Below are positions 33,986 through 48,062 of a stretch of 64,000 nucleotides of DNA, in pieces. The DNA comes from Sanderia malayensis (taxonomy: Eukaryota; Cnidaria; Scyphozoa; Semaeostomeae; Pelagiidae): the NCBI GenBank assembly GCA_013076295.1, contig RQOL01000449.1, forward strand, positions 62,001 through 126,000, in the 5' to 3' direction. The translations under genes and the position numbers were made by a program. Each line of letters opens with the position of its first letter. The first letter of the stretch is position 1. The notes beneath the pieces were generated by a model. The model ran no database searches. It was not told the origin of the DNA and saw nothing but the letters and a program-made list of their open reading frames with translations.

Positions 33986-36297
33986 TTTGAAAGCACAAAA
34001 CCTTTGGTGAAGGGATAGTAACAATTTGAATGAATGTAAATTGTAACTTTGGGTAGGTTAGCAAAACAATGAACTTAAATTTTACTCTACCATTTGAGCA
34101 AGGATAGTTGTATCCCAAGGATAAAAGTAATACATTGTTATTGTGTCCCAGATCAGTCTATGAGGCAATAACATGACACAAAAGCTAATTAAATTACAAT
34201 GTGATAGAAACTTACATAAACAGAATTCTCCTTTCATGAGTTTTTCAAGGATTCCATTGACTTTTCATGCATAGTGTGGTTAATGTTTGTTTCAGTCATT
34301 TGAGATTTGCATGGTGTGAATAGCAAGAATTAGTGACATTGACAGCTTCGGTTAATCACTTCAGTATTTGTTTCACTAAAAATGGTATAGGAAAAAGGAA
34401 GAATTAATAATCAATGAAATGACGGCATGATAGTTATAGAATAATAGGACAACATTATAGTTGTGCAGCCATATTCATCAATAGCCCTTGTGGATTAGAT
34501 GAAAAAAGATGTTTGAAATGCAAACTGAGTGAAAATCATCTTTCCAACACTGGTCTATGAATGGTTCCATCCATCATCAGTCTTGAAAATAACAATAGTT
34601 TGATGAGGATGTCAATATATTTTTCTTGTGACACATACATGGAGGCAATGAACAAAAGGAATCAATAAATTGGTAAATACTTCAAGAATTATTTTAAATC
34701 CAAGCTAACACTGGCAGGCACATGTAGTCAGGGCATCAAACATCTATTTTGGAAGCAAGTAAACCATAAAGGTATTAAATATGTAAATAAAATCAATGAA
34801 GTGACGTACGGCAATAGTAATAGTATATATTGATAAATTATTGTATAAATAAACAAACATGCCAGGATAAAAATGAACTAAAATAAGTAATGTATTAAAT
34901 AAGTAATCAAAATTTTCGATTTCGTTGCAATCAGTAAAAGTTTTCATGGCCTAACCAAAATTAGGATGGTTTAACAATTTGATGAAATTGAATTGGGAAT
35001 GAGTTAAAAATAAGATCTGTATTACCTGTAACATACATTGAAAATGTCCCCTGTAAATTTGGAAACAGTTTCCCAATTATAAATTGTCCTGTTTGGTGAT
35101 CTTTTTCTGATGCTGACCCAAGCCAAGCTGTTTCAAATTCATATTTCAAAAGTTATCGTTGAGCATGGAAAAGAGGCCAAAGTTTTTCAACGACCTCGTT
35201 TCAATGGCGGATAAAGGGCTATTACTGGCGAAGAAGAAGAGCAGAAATGCATCTCATTAAGAACGCACATTGACGAAGCTCAGTAAATTTGAAGAGAGAG
35301 TAGATTAATCCTGCATTGTTTTTGCATATAATGTATTAGTACATAAACGGTAAAAAGTAAGTATCATTCATCATAGCTTAAACTATGTGCTACACACAAC
35401 TATAAAAAACTTTTTGCATACAATTTCATGAAGGTAAACAGGAGCTTAACATGCATAAATAAATATGTACGCATACTTCTGATGTCCATTTAATGTTCAT
35501 GTTTTATAAATCGAATAGTGATCATGAATGAGAGATAATTTGTCCGTCTGTAAATAGTATTGATTTCTTCATCATGTGCAGTGTTCAGCGATGTCGACAG
35601 CATTGTTCAATAGGAATTCATACTCGCGTGACACATATTAATGCGTTTTCACCATTAAGTTTGGTAGTAGTAAAAAAGAAGATTGCCGGTTACATTAGTT
35701 TAAAGCTCGAACACCAACTTCAAGGGGTAACCTTTGTTCGAGGTTTCCTTGTTCATGAAAACTGCAATTTAAATTTGGAATACTAAATAATATCGGGTGA
35801 TCTATATTGTTATAATGAATAAGTAAATGAGTTAATTGGTTGAGAGGAGGGTAATCCAATGCTACTTATTGTTAAAACAGCTGTGGTTAATGGAGAGATT
35901 GCAGTTTTCACAGAGAAAAGGAAAGCCATACTCCCATAGGCAATATCGGAAAGCATGGCAAAGCATATCTCTTCTGATACGGGTGCTACCGAGGACCCAG
36001 ATCGTGTTGTTGCTGTTGGCGAACACCCCCGGACACTGGAGTGTTGTGAAAGTGTCCGCATCGTTCTTGGCGGATCTTATTGACTGGAGTGGCGTGGCAA
36101 CCCAGCAATGTTCAAAGCTTTTTACGGCTTTGCTTTCTGAGTGTTGTGCTGATAGCACAACAGGGAACATCACACTGTAGTGCAATGCCGATCCGCTAGA
36201 ACCACAATCCGAGCCCCGTATTTTGTGTATGTGCATTTTGGTAGACTGACACCCTCTGTGAGCAACGCAATTTATGCTCAAAAGTTTGTGAAGACCT
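33986..36297 (-). other. Helitron 3' non-coding region (minus copy)
   Basis: About 2.3 kb between the Rep-helicase stop and the 3' array, matching the complement of 58135-60194. A short frame at 34961-35149 (MKYEFETAWLGSASEKDH, ending at a donor-like ACAG|GTAATA) is partly kept in the other copy near 59288 with substitutions. It could be a small exon but is not supported further. Confidence 0.55.
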
Positions 36298-39200
36298 TTA
36301 CAGGACTTCTTGGAAAACAATGTTTTTTGTCTTCTTGTGTGTTTCCTCTGGGAGGAATACTTTGAGCCCGTCAAATGATGTTGCTCTGGACATGGCCACA
36401 TATAACTGACCATGTGTGAACACAGGTTCAGGTAAATACAAACCAACATACCTCAGAGATTGTCCCTGTGCCTTGTTGATAGTAAGGCAGTATGCTAGTC
36501 TGACAGGAAATTGCCGTCGCTTGATGTTGAACGGCATCTCACTGTCCTGTGTTGACAATGTTATTCTGGGAATCATGACCTGCTGGCCTCTGTGTTCCTT
36601 CGTGATGATCTCTGCTGTGATCACATTACGTCGGAGATGGCGTACAATGAGTCTTGTGCCATTGCAAAGACCTTTCTTTGGATTTAGATTCCTCAGAAGA
36701 ATGATTGTTGCACCAACCTTAAATAAGGAATGTTCGAGATTATGATGTGTATCATCGGATGCCATTATTATTATTTAAAATAAGTTTAGAATTGATGTAT
36801 AATTAGTACATTTAAGAAAATTATACCTTGAGTCTAAGTCGATGTAATGGCATTCCGTTAGGAGTTAGATTGTTGAGAAACTCAATTGGATATGCCGCCT
36901 CCTCATCTGGATCCTCTGTTATCACACTGTCTGTGCTGTAGTATGTTCTGTTAGCAGTTTGTAGTCTTTCCAGAATGATGTCATTGATTTGATGTGAGAA
37001 GTCATTCTTTGGGGTAAGACAACAACGTTCTGACATGGTTACCGGATCCAGCATGAGGTGGGACTGTGGTGTATTAGGCTGGGGATATATGAAGTTGAGC
37101 ATTTCCTCTTGCGAAGATGTGCATATTTGATGTGGCAAAGTGATATTGTCAAGTGCATCATGTGGTTCTTGTTTGTTGCCGAGTCTTAGGAGCCATTCTG
37201 AGAATTCTCTGTAAGATTCATCTTGAACAGCTCTCATGTTTGTGTGTAGGCGATGTTGTCGAAACTGTGCCCACAAATCACTGATTTGATATGATTTAAG
37301 ACTCTCTGATACGATTTTCTCTCTTCCTGCTTTGGGGACAACAGGTAGCACTTGTCTGAAATCGCCACCAAGCAACATGAATTTGCCACCAAATGGCTTT
37401 TCAACTCTTGTGATATCCCGAAGCAGTCTGTCAACTGCTTGTAATGCCAATGCTGGTATCATTGAAGCTTCATCCCATATGAACAGGGTTGTTTCACGCA
37501 ACACTTGTGCTCTTCGGCTTTGTCTCTTGACATTGCATGTTGATTCCAGCTTCAATGGTATTGGAATTTGGAATTGCGAATGCGATGTTCTGCCATTGAT
37601 AAGCAGTGTTGCTGCAATTCCTGACCAAGCCATGCACTGAACTTTGTGTCCAGATGCATGAAGATTACGAACCAACGTGTTGTAGAGAAATGTTTTCCCT
37701 GTGCCGGCTGGTCCGTCGAGAAAGTGACAGTTCTGCTCTGATTGCGCCTCAATTGCTTGAATAATAGCTGTGTATACCACTTGTTGTTCTGGATTCAATG
37801 CAATGCGCATTTGTTCTCCTTGCTCCCTTTCATGCTCAACATCCATGTGATCTTCCTCTGAAAACATAAACAATAGTTAATTTGGTAGAAATAAAATCAT
37901 ATATTATTTGCTAAATTATTACCGTGAATATCATGGTATTAAATTGTAAATCACCTTGTTCTGGGATGACAAAGTCGGCCGGTAGCTGAGGAAGGTGATC
38001 GTAGTTCGTGATGGACAAACCATGAACTTTCAAATTGTTGTCAATATCATGTAGACATTGATACATGTGTCTGTCTTGGAAGGTTATGTCTGGATTGTTG
38101 AGTTGATCACGTCTGACAAAGTCTTCACTCATTGCTTCTTTGAAGGCGTTGAAGAGTGTTCTGATGTCTGATGGCGTTTGAAAGAGTAGCAATGATGCAA
38201 ACAGCTGTCTGAGTTGCGAAGGCATAATGAAGATGACAGCTTCTTCAAGACAACGTGTGACTTCGGCATCATCTTCTAGTAGCCCTAGAGCTAATGCTGC
38301 ATCTTTGAAGGAATCACATAGATTACCTTCCACTGTACGAAGATCTTCAAATGAAGTAGCTCCTCGTGTATGCAATAGCAAAAGTCTGAGTGCAAACTTT
38401 TGCTCGCAAGGTCTCGGCTGCACTTGATTAATTCTACCAATGATGGGCATTGTTCTTCTTTGTCTGGCAGTCCATGTTTTTGAACGCTCCTGGAAGACAT
38501 AGTGCTCTGGTATCTCATGATAGAGGTACTGGTGTGCAGCTGGATCTTGCTGGTTGAGTTCAAACCATGCTGTAAGTGTTGTTCTATCACCAATGTTGTT
38601 GAGCCTTTGTTCGTCATCATTGTCATGAAAGATGACTTGTTGCTCAAATGGCAGATGAACAGAAAGCCGTTTGACTATGTGGCTTTTGTCGTGCATGGGG
38701 AACTGCATAAGCCGATAGACAGCTTCATGTGGTCCAATATATCTTGCGTTGATGTATTGGCGTACCTCGTCGTGTTCAATGTCTTGAGGTACTTGCTGTT
38801 GATTTTCTTCAATAATTTCAACATGTGCCATATCATGTCCTTTGTGGATATATTTGAAAATTACTTGACACTTTTAACTGTACTGCATATTTCCACGTTG
38901 ATATGACACTGATATTTGATGAGTAGGTGTCTGTTATGTGGAACTACCCAAGTATCATCCAAGATGCGATCATTCAGATTGACTGGATGACGACAGCGCC
39001 GTCTGTAGAGAGGATAGCCATTGACATTGATTTGAGTTCAGCAACTTGTTCTTTTGGAAAGTGCTTTTTGCATTTGTTGTTTTCCATGCACACGCACTGA
39101 GGATTTAAATTTCCACAGGGTCCATGTGTCATGTGTTTTAGGACCAACTTGTGGTATTTTGCATCCTGTGGATCCGGTATCTCTGCTGATATGAGTTGAT

Positions 39201-41412
39201 CTACCTGAAAATGAACATGATAATTAGCAACTATTATTGAGATCACGTACAGAATAGTTGTAACGCATGTCCATCATGACATACTCTGCATTTGATTGTA
39301 AATATAATTATATGAGTAAGAATTATTACCATCTCTTTATCTAAGTATGTAGATATTACCTGTTGTGGTGTTCGTGGTTTATCAGCTTGTGAAAGAAACA
39401 GGATCATGTGTGCGTGTGGTAGTCCTCTCTTTTGAAATTCTATCACATATACATGTGCTGTGACATGTCCAAGAATGTGGTTGTGTAGTATGTCTTGGAG
39501 TAGTTCTTGGAGTTTCAGTTGAAATACTCGTGTGACAATGTCCGGTCGATCATTGGCCGCCTGATATGGATGTATGTTTTCTTCTATCTCCTTCCATTTA
39601 GGATTGGCAGTCATTGTGAGGAAGATGTCTGGCTTGCCATACTTCCTTACGATTGTCATTGCATCTTGAAAATGTTGATACATATTTCTTTGGCTGCCTG
39701 GAAATGTTGAGGGTAGAATGATAACACGGCCAACATCGATATGTATAGGCTGATTCGGATTGTTAGCCCTGGCCATCTGGTTTTCGATTTCAGCTCTTCT
39801 GTTAAGATGATCCATCAGGCCTCGGTATGTGTCAACACGAAGTTGACGCTGATTGTTCATAATCCAGCTCAGTTTATTGCCTTCTATCTTCGTATATGCA
39901 TCTACCAGATACTGTTGAAATAGAAGTGATGCAATGTGGATGGCTGAGAATGCATCCCTGACCTGAATTCTGTATAAATAGTATTCGGAGAGGGTTAGTT
40001 TGGTACGACGGTTACGATTGTTATGGTGTTCACCCGCTACGTGTGCTGTGGGCAATCGTTGAAGGTCCAAACTGTAACCTCTATCACCATGAAAGAACAT
40101 CAATGGATACGTGAGAGGATCGGCACTTGGACTGGTTGCGTAAATCTTCATGAGATCTCCGCGTCTTGTTTGTATCTGCAATTCTCTATCATCAGGATTC
40201 GGTGCACCTCCATTCTGTACTGTGTATATAGCTGCAATTTCTCTGGCAGTAGGATTATCGTATCTGCGATCTTGTTGTGGGCGACCTGTTATAATCATTT
40301 TGAATGTCGGAACAGGCTGATTGTTTGCAATAGCTTGCTGCCGCTGTTCCTCCAATATTTCACCCATGCTTCGAAAATGTTGTGCAAATCGATTAACTGC
40401 CATCAATTCATTTTGGAGAAGTGCAACAATGTCCAAATCAAGACGTCGTTCTCCTGCAGTGTTTTGCCGTTCTTGCAATGCTTGTTGCGTATCCATGATG
40501 TAAAGTTCTGCGTATTTTCTGGATCTGTCTGTCTCTGTTACACCTGTTAATGATGCAAAGCATAAGTTAGGTAAATAGAAATTCAACTGTAGACAGCATA
40601 AATGAATAATAAGTTATATTGATAATGACTGCAATCATATTGTATCAATTACCTATCATGTGATATGCCTTTCCGTGAATTGTGATAACTGGTGGACCAG
40701 CTCTAGCATGACGTACAATATTAGCCTTCCATGATGCCATGGCCATTAGTGAGTTGTATTGGCGGAAGCGCTTTAAGAAATATTTTGATTCGGCAGTATC
40801 ACCAGTGTACAAATGCATGACACTGTTTGGAGGTGGTTCAATTTGATCCAGAGTGATTAAACCTCCCATACAACACTTGTTGTATTGTTTTCGGGAGTTA
40901 AGTTCTTCTTTGAAGTACTTTGCACCACAATGAATGCATGTTCTGGTCATTTTATTCAAGTGGTGTGGTAATGGGGAGAAGGGGATGAGGTTTTCAGCTT
41001 CATTGTTCTCGGGGACAGGGTTGTCAACTTGCATTTGCTGATCTTCAACGGGTTCTGGTATCTGATTTTCATCGGGTACTGGAACTGCGTCGTGCATCTC
41101 GATATCTGCAAGCTGTTCTGCTGCTGGAAGCTCCTGGTTCTGAATGGGAAGCTCTAGTTCCATGCCCATCTCCATTGGCTGTATCTCTGGAAGAGGATAC
41201 TGTGCTGGAAATGGCTGATATTCAGGGGCTTCTAGCTGACGGTTCTCGAGCTGCAATTGTTGAAGATCGTTGACTGCTGCAAGTATGTTATCCGCATTTC
41301 CTGTCTGTTGAGGCTGAAGCTGTTGAATGATCTGTCTGTGATGCTGTACATTCTCCCGCACCTGATTTTTACGTCTGTCGCCCGTTATACTTTTCCTGGA
41401 CTTACGCGGCAT
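36298..41412 (-). CDS. Helitron Rep-helicase (minus copy), five exons, two single-base frameshifts
   Basis: Exons on the minus strand are 41412-40653, 40543-39360, 39204-37955, 37857-36827 and 36717-36298, all GT-AG, about 1,550 codons. I chose ATG 41412 (MPRKSRKS), conserved in both copies. Residues 1-250 are Gln/Pro-rich with a zinc motif CIHCGAKYF...CC. Exon 2 is the Helitron-like N region ending in the HUH motif GLPHAHMILF (about residue 630). Exon 3 has C-rich CVCMENNKCKKHF and the tyrosine motif KYIFKYIHKG seen in the sister copy. Exon 4 has Walker A GPAGTGKT, FIWDEASM and GGDFRQVLPV. Exon 5 has [10 protein letters not shown] and YVAMSRAT (Pif1-type motifs). The Rep nicks and joins ssDNA; the helicase unwinds. 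One base each is missing near 39027 and 38862 (exon 3) relative to the sister copy. No RPA, OTU or endonuclease domain seen. Confidence 0.85.
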
Positions 41413-43287
41413 GGTGCAAGTTGTGATATGGAAAAGAAGGAGGGACAAATTAAATTAGGCAATATTATTGTAAATGTTATTGCTTGGCCTCAATAGCAAC
41501 AACAATGGAAATAATTATAGCCCTGTGTAAAGCTGCAACACAAAGAAGTAAATATTATGTATTTAAAGAGTATGGTAGTGTTATGTATAATTTTGTAAAT
41601 AAGTCATTATGATAAAAGTAATGCTATGTAATATAATGTAAATTTTATGAAAACCCTCACGTTAAACTGCGCTCGTTTCTGTAATGTAAACAGCTACTAA
41701 AATGGAAGAAAGTAAATTGAAATCAAAATTTTGTTGACATGAATAAACGAATCATAAAAAGAGGCTCCGAAAACCTGTACGTAATGAAAATTAACTTGTT
41801 GAATCCAGTGCAGTTATCAAGAATTAAACAAATTTGGTTACAGGGTAAATTTGTTAAAAACGGCGCCATAAATGTTTGTTCATAATATTCCAGATGCATA
41901 AAATAAAAATGATGTTTTTATCTGTGGTAAAGAGTAGCTCGCTGCACATAGGTTACATTTAAAAATCATAGGTAACGAAAATATCATTTCATAATTATTG
42001 AAAGAAGTTTGTAAAAGAGAGGTGTCCGTTATTTGAAAATCGACCAAAGTGGGCCTCTTTTTATAAAGTAAACAAATGATTAAAGAGGTATACTGAGAAG
42101 GAAAAACTGCAATGAATAAATTCATTTCTTACCGAGCCTTGTGTCTTTCAAAACTATGGTAAGAAAATAAAGATAATAGTTATTAATAAACTTGAAATAG
42201 ATATTTAATAAAAATATGATGCCTGAACAACAGGTAACCTGTTCTTGCCATGAAATGCATAGAAAGAAGAGCAAAAATTATTGACATTATTAAGGGAAAT
42301 AGCGATGAAGAAGCTTTTTAGGTTATAATGATAGCTTGTTAGAAAAAACAACATTCATAATACTTACTCAGCGATAAATAATTCCATATAATTATATCCT
42401 ATCGATAATTTGGACAACTAAATTAAATTAGGCAAAGTCTAATTGTGCGAATAATCAGAGGCGGGATTTCTATTGTACTATACAGCTCCCACGATTGGTT
42501 TATACACGTCACGTGCTTAAAAAGGCGGGAAACTTGTTAGTGAAAAGGGAATTCCCCTTCGTCCCTCAGAGTGGTTAAAAAGGTAGGAGGGAGAAATTGC
42601 ACGTGAAATTGAATGACATCATTACATCATGGCAATGGCATGGCATGCCAAGTATAGTTTGATGAGGAAGAGGAAGAAACGCATGGTGAGAATCCAACTG
42701 CATCTTCTTAAATCATTTCCATCTGAAGAGTATTTTGACTCACTGTTCGAAATGTGTTAACTCCAGTTTCATTTTCTGAGTTTAGATTGCAAAAATGGCT
42801 TAAAAAAGAATCATACTGGGAATAAATGACCACCGTTATCTGGTGCAACTGCATTCATGAAAGTGAATACCATGCATTGGGTAAGTTATTAAGTGAAGGT
42901 TTTGCAACGAAATCATGTCAACATTTATAACTGATAAAGCTTTCTGAATTATTAAAAATGTGATTGAAATATTAAAAATACTGGAACATATAATTTGGAA
43001 CATTTGGAACATATAAAATAAGAACATTTGGAACATATAATATGAACAAATATATTAGGAATAAAAACTTTGACCATGCATGAACAAAAAATGTGAAATG
43101 TTTTAAAAAATTTTTGTATGGAAAAGTGGATAATTTTACTTTATATTTTGCGTTAATGTAGTGGTTTTGATTTTATGATTGTCTCTTTCATGCATGGTCA
43201 AAAACAGGACATGTGTAAATTAGTTAAGAAACTATTTACACATGTCCTGCATAATTTTTACAGCCCTTTGGGTGGGCATGGCCACCA

Positions 43288-43827
43288 TCAAAGTTCTAGA
43301 AAATTCTTGGGTGGCCTTCCCACCCTTTTTCTCGTGTTTTGCCTTTCTTTGGCCTTTGGCAATTTTAATAAAGGCCTCCTTCTGTGATCTGTGAATACAC
43401 AATTATGTTACAGGTTTTTTTTGGTGGAAGGATATTATACAATATTTGGAAGATATCAATAGAACAGCTGAGCTTCAAATACAGAAGGTATACTTACACT
43501 ATATCTTTTGCGGGGAGTCTCCTCCCCTCCTTGTCAACCAAGGAGAACTTTTTGTTCCTGCCCAATTCTTCGAATTGGGCAGCACACTCCCTTTTGAGAC
43601 TAAAAATGTCTCTGTATGTTATTTCCTAGGATACAAAAGCAAAGATATGAATTAATTATAGTGAAGTAGCATTGAACTGAAAGTACATACCGAAAATGTG
43701 TTAAACAAAACAATAGAAAACATGAAATATGAATTAATATATTAGCTATAATTACTTTGACTTGATCACCAAGCCATATAACTAATTTTTTTTCTGGCTC
43801 AGGCTTTCTTTTGGCACTTGTAGCCAT
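43288..43827 (-). CDS. 97-residue AT-hook accessory protein of the Helitron (minus copy), three exons
   Basis: Exons 43827-43756, 43625-43498 and 43381-43288 (72, 128, 94 nt) join in frame to 97 codons plus TGA, with the same exon lengths as the plus copy. The N-terminus is MATSAKRKPEPEKK. The middle has SLKRECAAQFEELG, and the C-terminus carries RKRVGRPPKNF, an AT-hook, just before the stop. It lies upstream of and co-oriented with the Rep-helicase, about 1.9 kb away. Both copies keep the frame open despite base changes, which argues for real coding. An alternative acceptor 7 bases earlier opens a different, also open, frame that lacks the AT-hook. It probably binds AT-rich DNA, perhaps at element ends (inference). 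Confidence 0.6.
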
Positions 43828-45690
43828 AGCGAACCTTAAAGCAAACAAATAAAAGTTATTTTTCTTTAATAAGAATCATTGATATGTGAAAAACAAAATA
43901 TAGCAGTACTGATGTAAAATAATATAATATCATACAAAATCAAAGGACAGTTGCCAAACTGCAAATACTGGAAAAGCAATAAGATAATTGTGGTTGAAAT
44001 GGTAAGTAGTAAGTTATACAGTGGTGAAGATAACAGTAATGGAGAATCTCATTATTTTATTAACATGGAAATGAAAGCACATACCGAAAATGTGAAGAAA
44101 AAAGGGCAACTGCCAAACTGCAATACTGGAAAAAGATAATTGTGATTTAAATGGTAAGTAGTAAGTTATACATATGCTTTATGAAATTATAGTAATGGAG
44201 AACCTCATTATCCAAGTAACATTGAACTGAAAGTACATACCGAAAATGATCTGAACGAAATTATCAATGGGCAACTGCCAAACTGCAAATACTGGGAAAA
44301 GAATAAGATAATTGTGATTGAAATGGTAAGTAGTAAGTTATACATATGGATGGTGATCATAATAGTGAAGGAAAATCTCATTATCCAAGTAGCATTGAAC
44401 TGAAAGTACATACCGAAAATGTGTTAAACGTAACAAAAATCAAGGGGCAGGGCAACTGCCAAACTGCAAATACTGGGAAAAGAATAAGATAATTGTGATT
44501 GAAATGGTAAGTAGTAAGTTATACATAATGATGGTGATCATAGTAGTAAAGGAAAATCTCATTATCCAAGTAGCATTGAACTGAAAGTACATACCGAAAA
44601 TGTGTTAAACGAAACAAAAATCAAGGGGCAGGGCAACTGCCAAACTGCAAATACTGGGAAAAGAATAAGATAATTGTGATTGAAATGGTAAGTAGTAAGT
44701 TATACATATGGATGGTGATCATAATAGTGAAGGAAAATCTCATTATCCAAGTAGCATTGAACTGAAAGTACATACCGAAAATGTGTTAAACGAAACAAAA
44801 ATCAAGGGGCAGGGCAACTGCCAAACTGCAAATACTGGGAAAAGAATAAGATAATTGTGATTGAAATGGTAAGTAGTAAGCTATACATAATGATGGTGAT
44901 CATAGTAGTAAAGGAAAATCTCATTATCCAAGTAGCATTGAACTGAAAGTACATACCGAAAATGTGTTAAACGAAACAAAAATCAAGGGGCAGGGCAACT
45001 GCCAAACTGCAAATACTGGGAAAAGAATAAGATAATTGTGATTGAAATGGTAAGTAGTAAGTTATACATATGCTTATGAACATATAGTAAGAAAACTCAT
45101 TATCCAAGTAACATTGAACTGAAAGTACATACCGAAAATGATCTGAACGAAATTAGATCAATGGGCAACTGCCAAACTACAAATACTTCAAAAAGAATAA
45201 GATAATTGTGATTGAAATGGTAAGTATTAAGTTATACATATGGTTGGTGATCATAATAGTAAAGGAAAATCTCATTATCCAAGTAGCATTGAACTGAAAG
45301 TACATACCGAAAATGTGTTAAACGAAACAAAAATCAAGGGGCAGGGCAACTGCCAAACTGCAAATACTGGGAAAAGAATAAGATAATTGTGATTGAAATG
45401 GTAAGTAGTAAGTTATACATATGCTTTATGAACATTATAGTAATGAAGAACCTCATTATCCAAGTAACATTGAACTGAAAGTACATACCGAAAATGATCT
45501 GAACGAAATTAGATCAATGGGCAACTGCCAAACTACAAATACTGGAAAAAGAATAAGATAATTGTGATTGAAATGGTAAGTATTAAGTTATACATATGGT
45601 TGGTGATCATAATAGTAAAGGAAAATCTCATTATCCAAGTAGCATGGAACTGAAAGTACATACCGAAACCTTTTTTTCTTCAGTATAGGA
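43660..45690 (-). repeat. Leader repeat array, about 10 units of 172-182 bp (minus copy)
   Basis: Units are marked by GAACTGAAAGTACATACCGA at about 44222, 44395, 44577, 44757, 44938, 45115, 45290, 45470 and 45645. In the coding (minus) direction each unit has a pyrimidine tract and CCAG, then TATTTGCAGTTTGGCAGTTG, then TTTTCG|GTATGTACT. That is an acceptor-like and a donor-like site around a 50-60 bp segment. The array sits just upstream of the AT-hook gene. Confidence 0.85.
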
Positions 45691-45899
45691 AGGAAGGTTC
45701 AACAACGAAAATAATTGAAAAACTGAACGAAGACTGGAAAAGGAATATCATCAGTGATTAAATGCATGGAAATAGTTGTGCATGTAATAAAAAATTTGGG
45801 TATTATTTGTAAATGTCTTTATTAATATGTAAAAGTATAAATTATTAGTAATGAGTTAAAAACAATTTACCTGTTGACTTGTGGCTCTACTTTTGACAA

Positions 45900-46471
45900 T
45901 GACGAACACGAACGGAAAATATTTTTGGCGCCTTGCGAAGATAATTTTGAATATGAACACCATGGCAACAGATTGAAGATGGCCTCGTATAATAAATATA
46001 GATAACTGAAATCGAGGCCTCCTGGAAATGTCACAGAATGCGTAAATATTGTTAGTATGTGGGTGGAAACACCCTGGTAGTGACCTGATAGTCTGAAATT
46101 TAGTTATGAGAAATGACTACAGAAAATGAAGACTTTTGAAGAGAAGCATATGTAATGTTGCACGCTTCACTGGTAAATTATATTCAGGTAAATAGTACAT
46201 TTATGTTGTAAGATAGACAGTTTTTGTTGCAACTATAAAATTTATAAGTTGAAGTCATCTCCTTTCAACCTTTGTTGTGTGTTCTTAATATTCTATCATC
46301 AATCATGCATCTTCTTCATTCTCTGTGTATTTATCAATGAAGGGTACTACAAAGTATAAAGTATAACAATATATTAACAATATTTCTATACTACAAAGTA
46401 TAGAAATATATTAACAAATTGGAGAACATATGATTGAACATACTATTCAATGCAACATGAAAAATAAAATT
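45900..46471 (-). promoter_or_regulatory. Possible first leader exon and upstream region of Helitron genes (minus copy)
   Basis: Conserved with 48885-49510. In the coding direction CCACAAGTCAACAG|GTAAAT looks like the donor of a non-coding first exon, followed by the leader repeat array. A run just upstream (AAAATATTTTTCC-like) is AT-rich, but no clear TATA box can be assigned. Confidence 0.35.
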
Positions 46472-46599
46472 ATAAATACAATGCTACATCATACTCAAAA
46501 ATACTATACATGACCATGCAATACTATACTGTATGATGATACTATATATATACAATCATGCAATACTATCTTGTATCACACTATATCTAATATATATGT

Positions 46600-47475
46600 T
46601 GTATATTATCAAGAAACATTGACTGATAGGGGCGCACTTCGTGCGCTGCATTCGCTTACGCTCATGCCTCTTTAAACTCCATTTACAATGGGTTAGCTCG
46701 CTGCGCTCGCCTGTCTATCTATTATCAAGAAACATTGACTGATAGGGCGCACTTCGTGCGCTGCATTCGCTTACGCTCATGCCTCTTTAAACTCCATTTA
46801 CAATGGGTTAGCTCGCTGCGCTCGCCTGTCTATCTATTATCAAGAAACATTGACTGATAGGGCGCACTTCGTGCGCTGCATTCGCTTACGCTCATGCCTC
46901 TTTAAACTCCATTTACAATGGGTTAGCTCGCTGCGCTCGCCTGTCTATCTATTATCAAGAAACATTGACTGATAGGGCGCACTTCGTGCGCTGCATTCGC
47001 TTACGCTCATGCCTCTTTAAACTCCATTTACAATGGGTTAGCTCGCTGCGCTCGCCTGTCTATCTATTATCAAGAAACATTGACTTATAGGGCGCACTTC
47101 GTGCACTGCATTTGCTTACGCTCATGCCTCTTTAAACTCCATTTACAATGGGTTAGCTCGCTGCGCTCGCCTGTCTATCTATTATCAAGAAACATTGACT
47201 GATAGGGCGCACTTCGTGCGCTGCATTCGCTTACGCTCATGCCTCTTTAAACTCCATTTACAATGGGTTAGCTCGCTGCGCTCGCCTGTCTATCTATTAT
47301 CAAGAAACATTGACTTATAGGGCGCACTTCGTGCGCTGCATTCGCTTACGCTCATGCCTCTTTAAACTCCACTTACAATGGGTTAGCTCACTGCGCTCGC
47401 CTGTCTATCTATTATCAAGAAACATTGACTTATAGGGCGCACTTCGTGCGCTGCATTCGCTTACGCTCATGCCCA
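46600..47475. repeat. Helitron core minisatellite, 5' array of minus copy (about 7.5 units of 115 bp)
   Basis: Units contain GCGCACTTCGTGCGCTGCAT, then TTTAAACTCCATTTACAATG, then TATCTATTATCAAGAAACAT. Homogeneous, with occasional single-base variants. Confidence 0.9.
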
Positions 47476-48062
47476 TACATACATACATACACACATACAT
47501 ACATACATACATACATACATACATACATACATACATACATACATACCTACTACATACATACATACATACATACATACATACATACATACATACATACATA
47601 CATACATGAGCCGGGTTCGGTCGCTTCGCTCCCTCCCCGGAGCCCGTCAAGTAAACAAAGCTTAATCTGGTTGGCGCGCTTCGCGCGCTGCATTCGCTCC
47701 CGCTCATGCCCATACATACATACATACATACTATACCTACTATACAAAATACTATACATACTATACCTACTATACCTACAATAAAACATACTATAAATAC
47801 TATACCTACTATAACAACATACTATACCTACTATACATACTATAAAAACATACTATACCTACCATACCTACTATAAAAACATACTTCACATACTATACCT
47901 ACTACTATACCTACTATAAAAACATACTATACCTACTATACATACTATAAAAACATACTATACCTACCATACCTACTATAAAAACATACTTCACATACTA
48001 TACCTACTACTATACCTACTATAAAAACATACTATACATACTATACCTACTATACAAACATA
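47476..48062. repeat. CATA and TATACCTAC microsatellites (minus copy 5' side)
   Basis: CATA runs at 47476-47608 and 47711-47730, a GC-rich island between (CGGTCGCTTCGCTCCCTCCC), then ACTATACCTACTATAAAAAC units to 48060. Confidence 0.9.

Noticed and set aside
35862..36449. A 195-codon frame downstream of the Rep-helicase, also 57810-58160
   Set aside because: It overlaps exon 5 in another frame and continues into non-coding sequence; no motif and not preserved between copies.
40023..40550. ORFs opposite to the Rep-helicase (for example 40023-40550 plus, 54073-54456 minus)
   Set aside because: Shadow frames of exon 2; they carry no domain and change with synonymous positions of the real gene.
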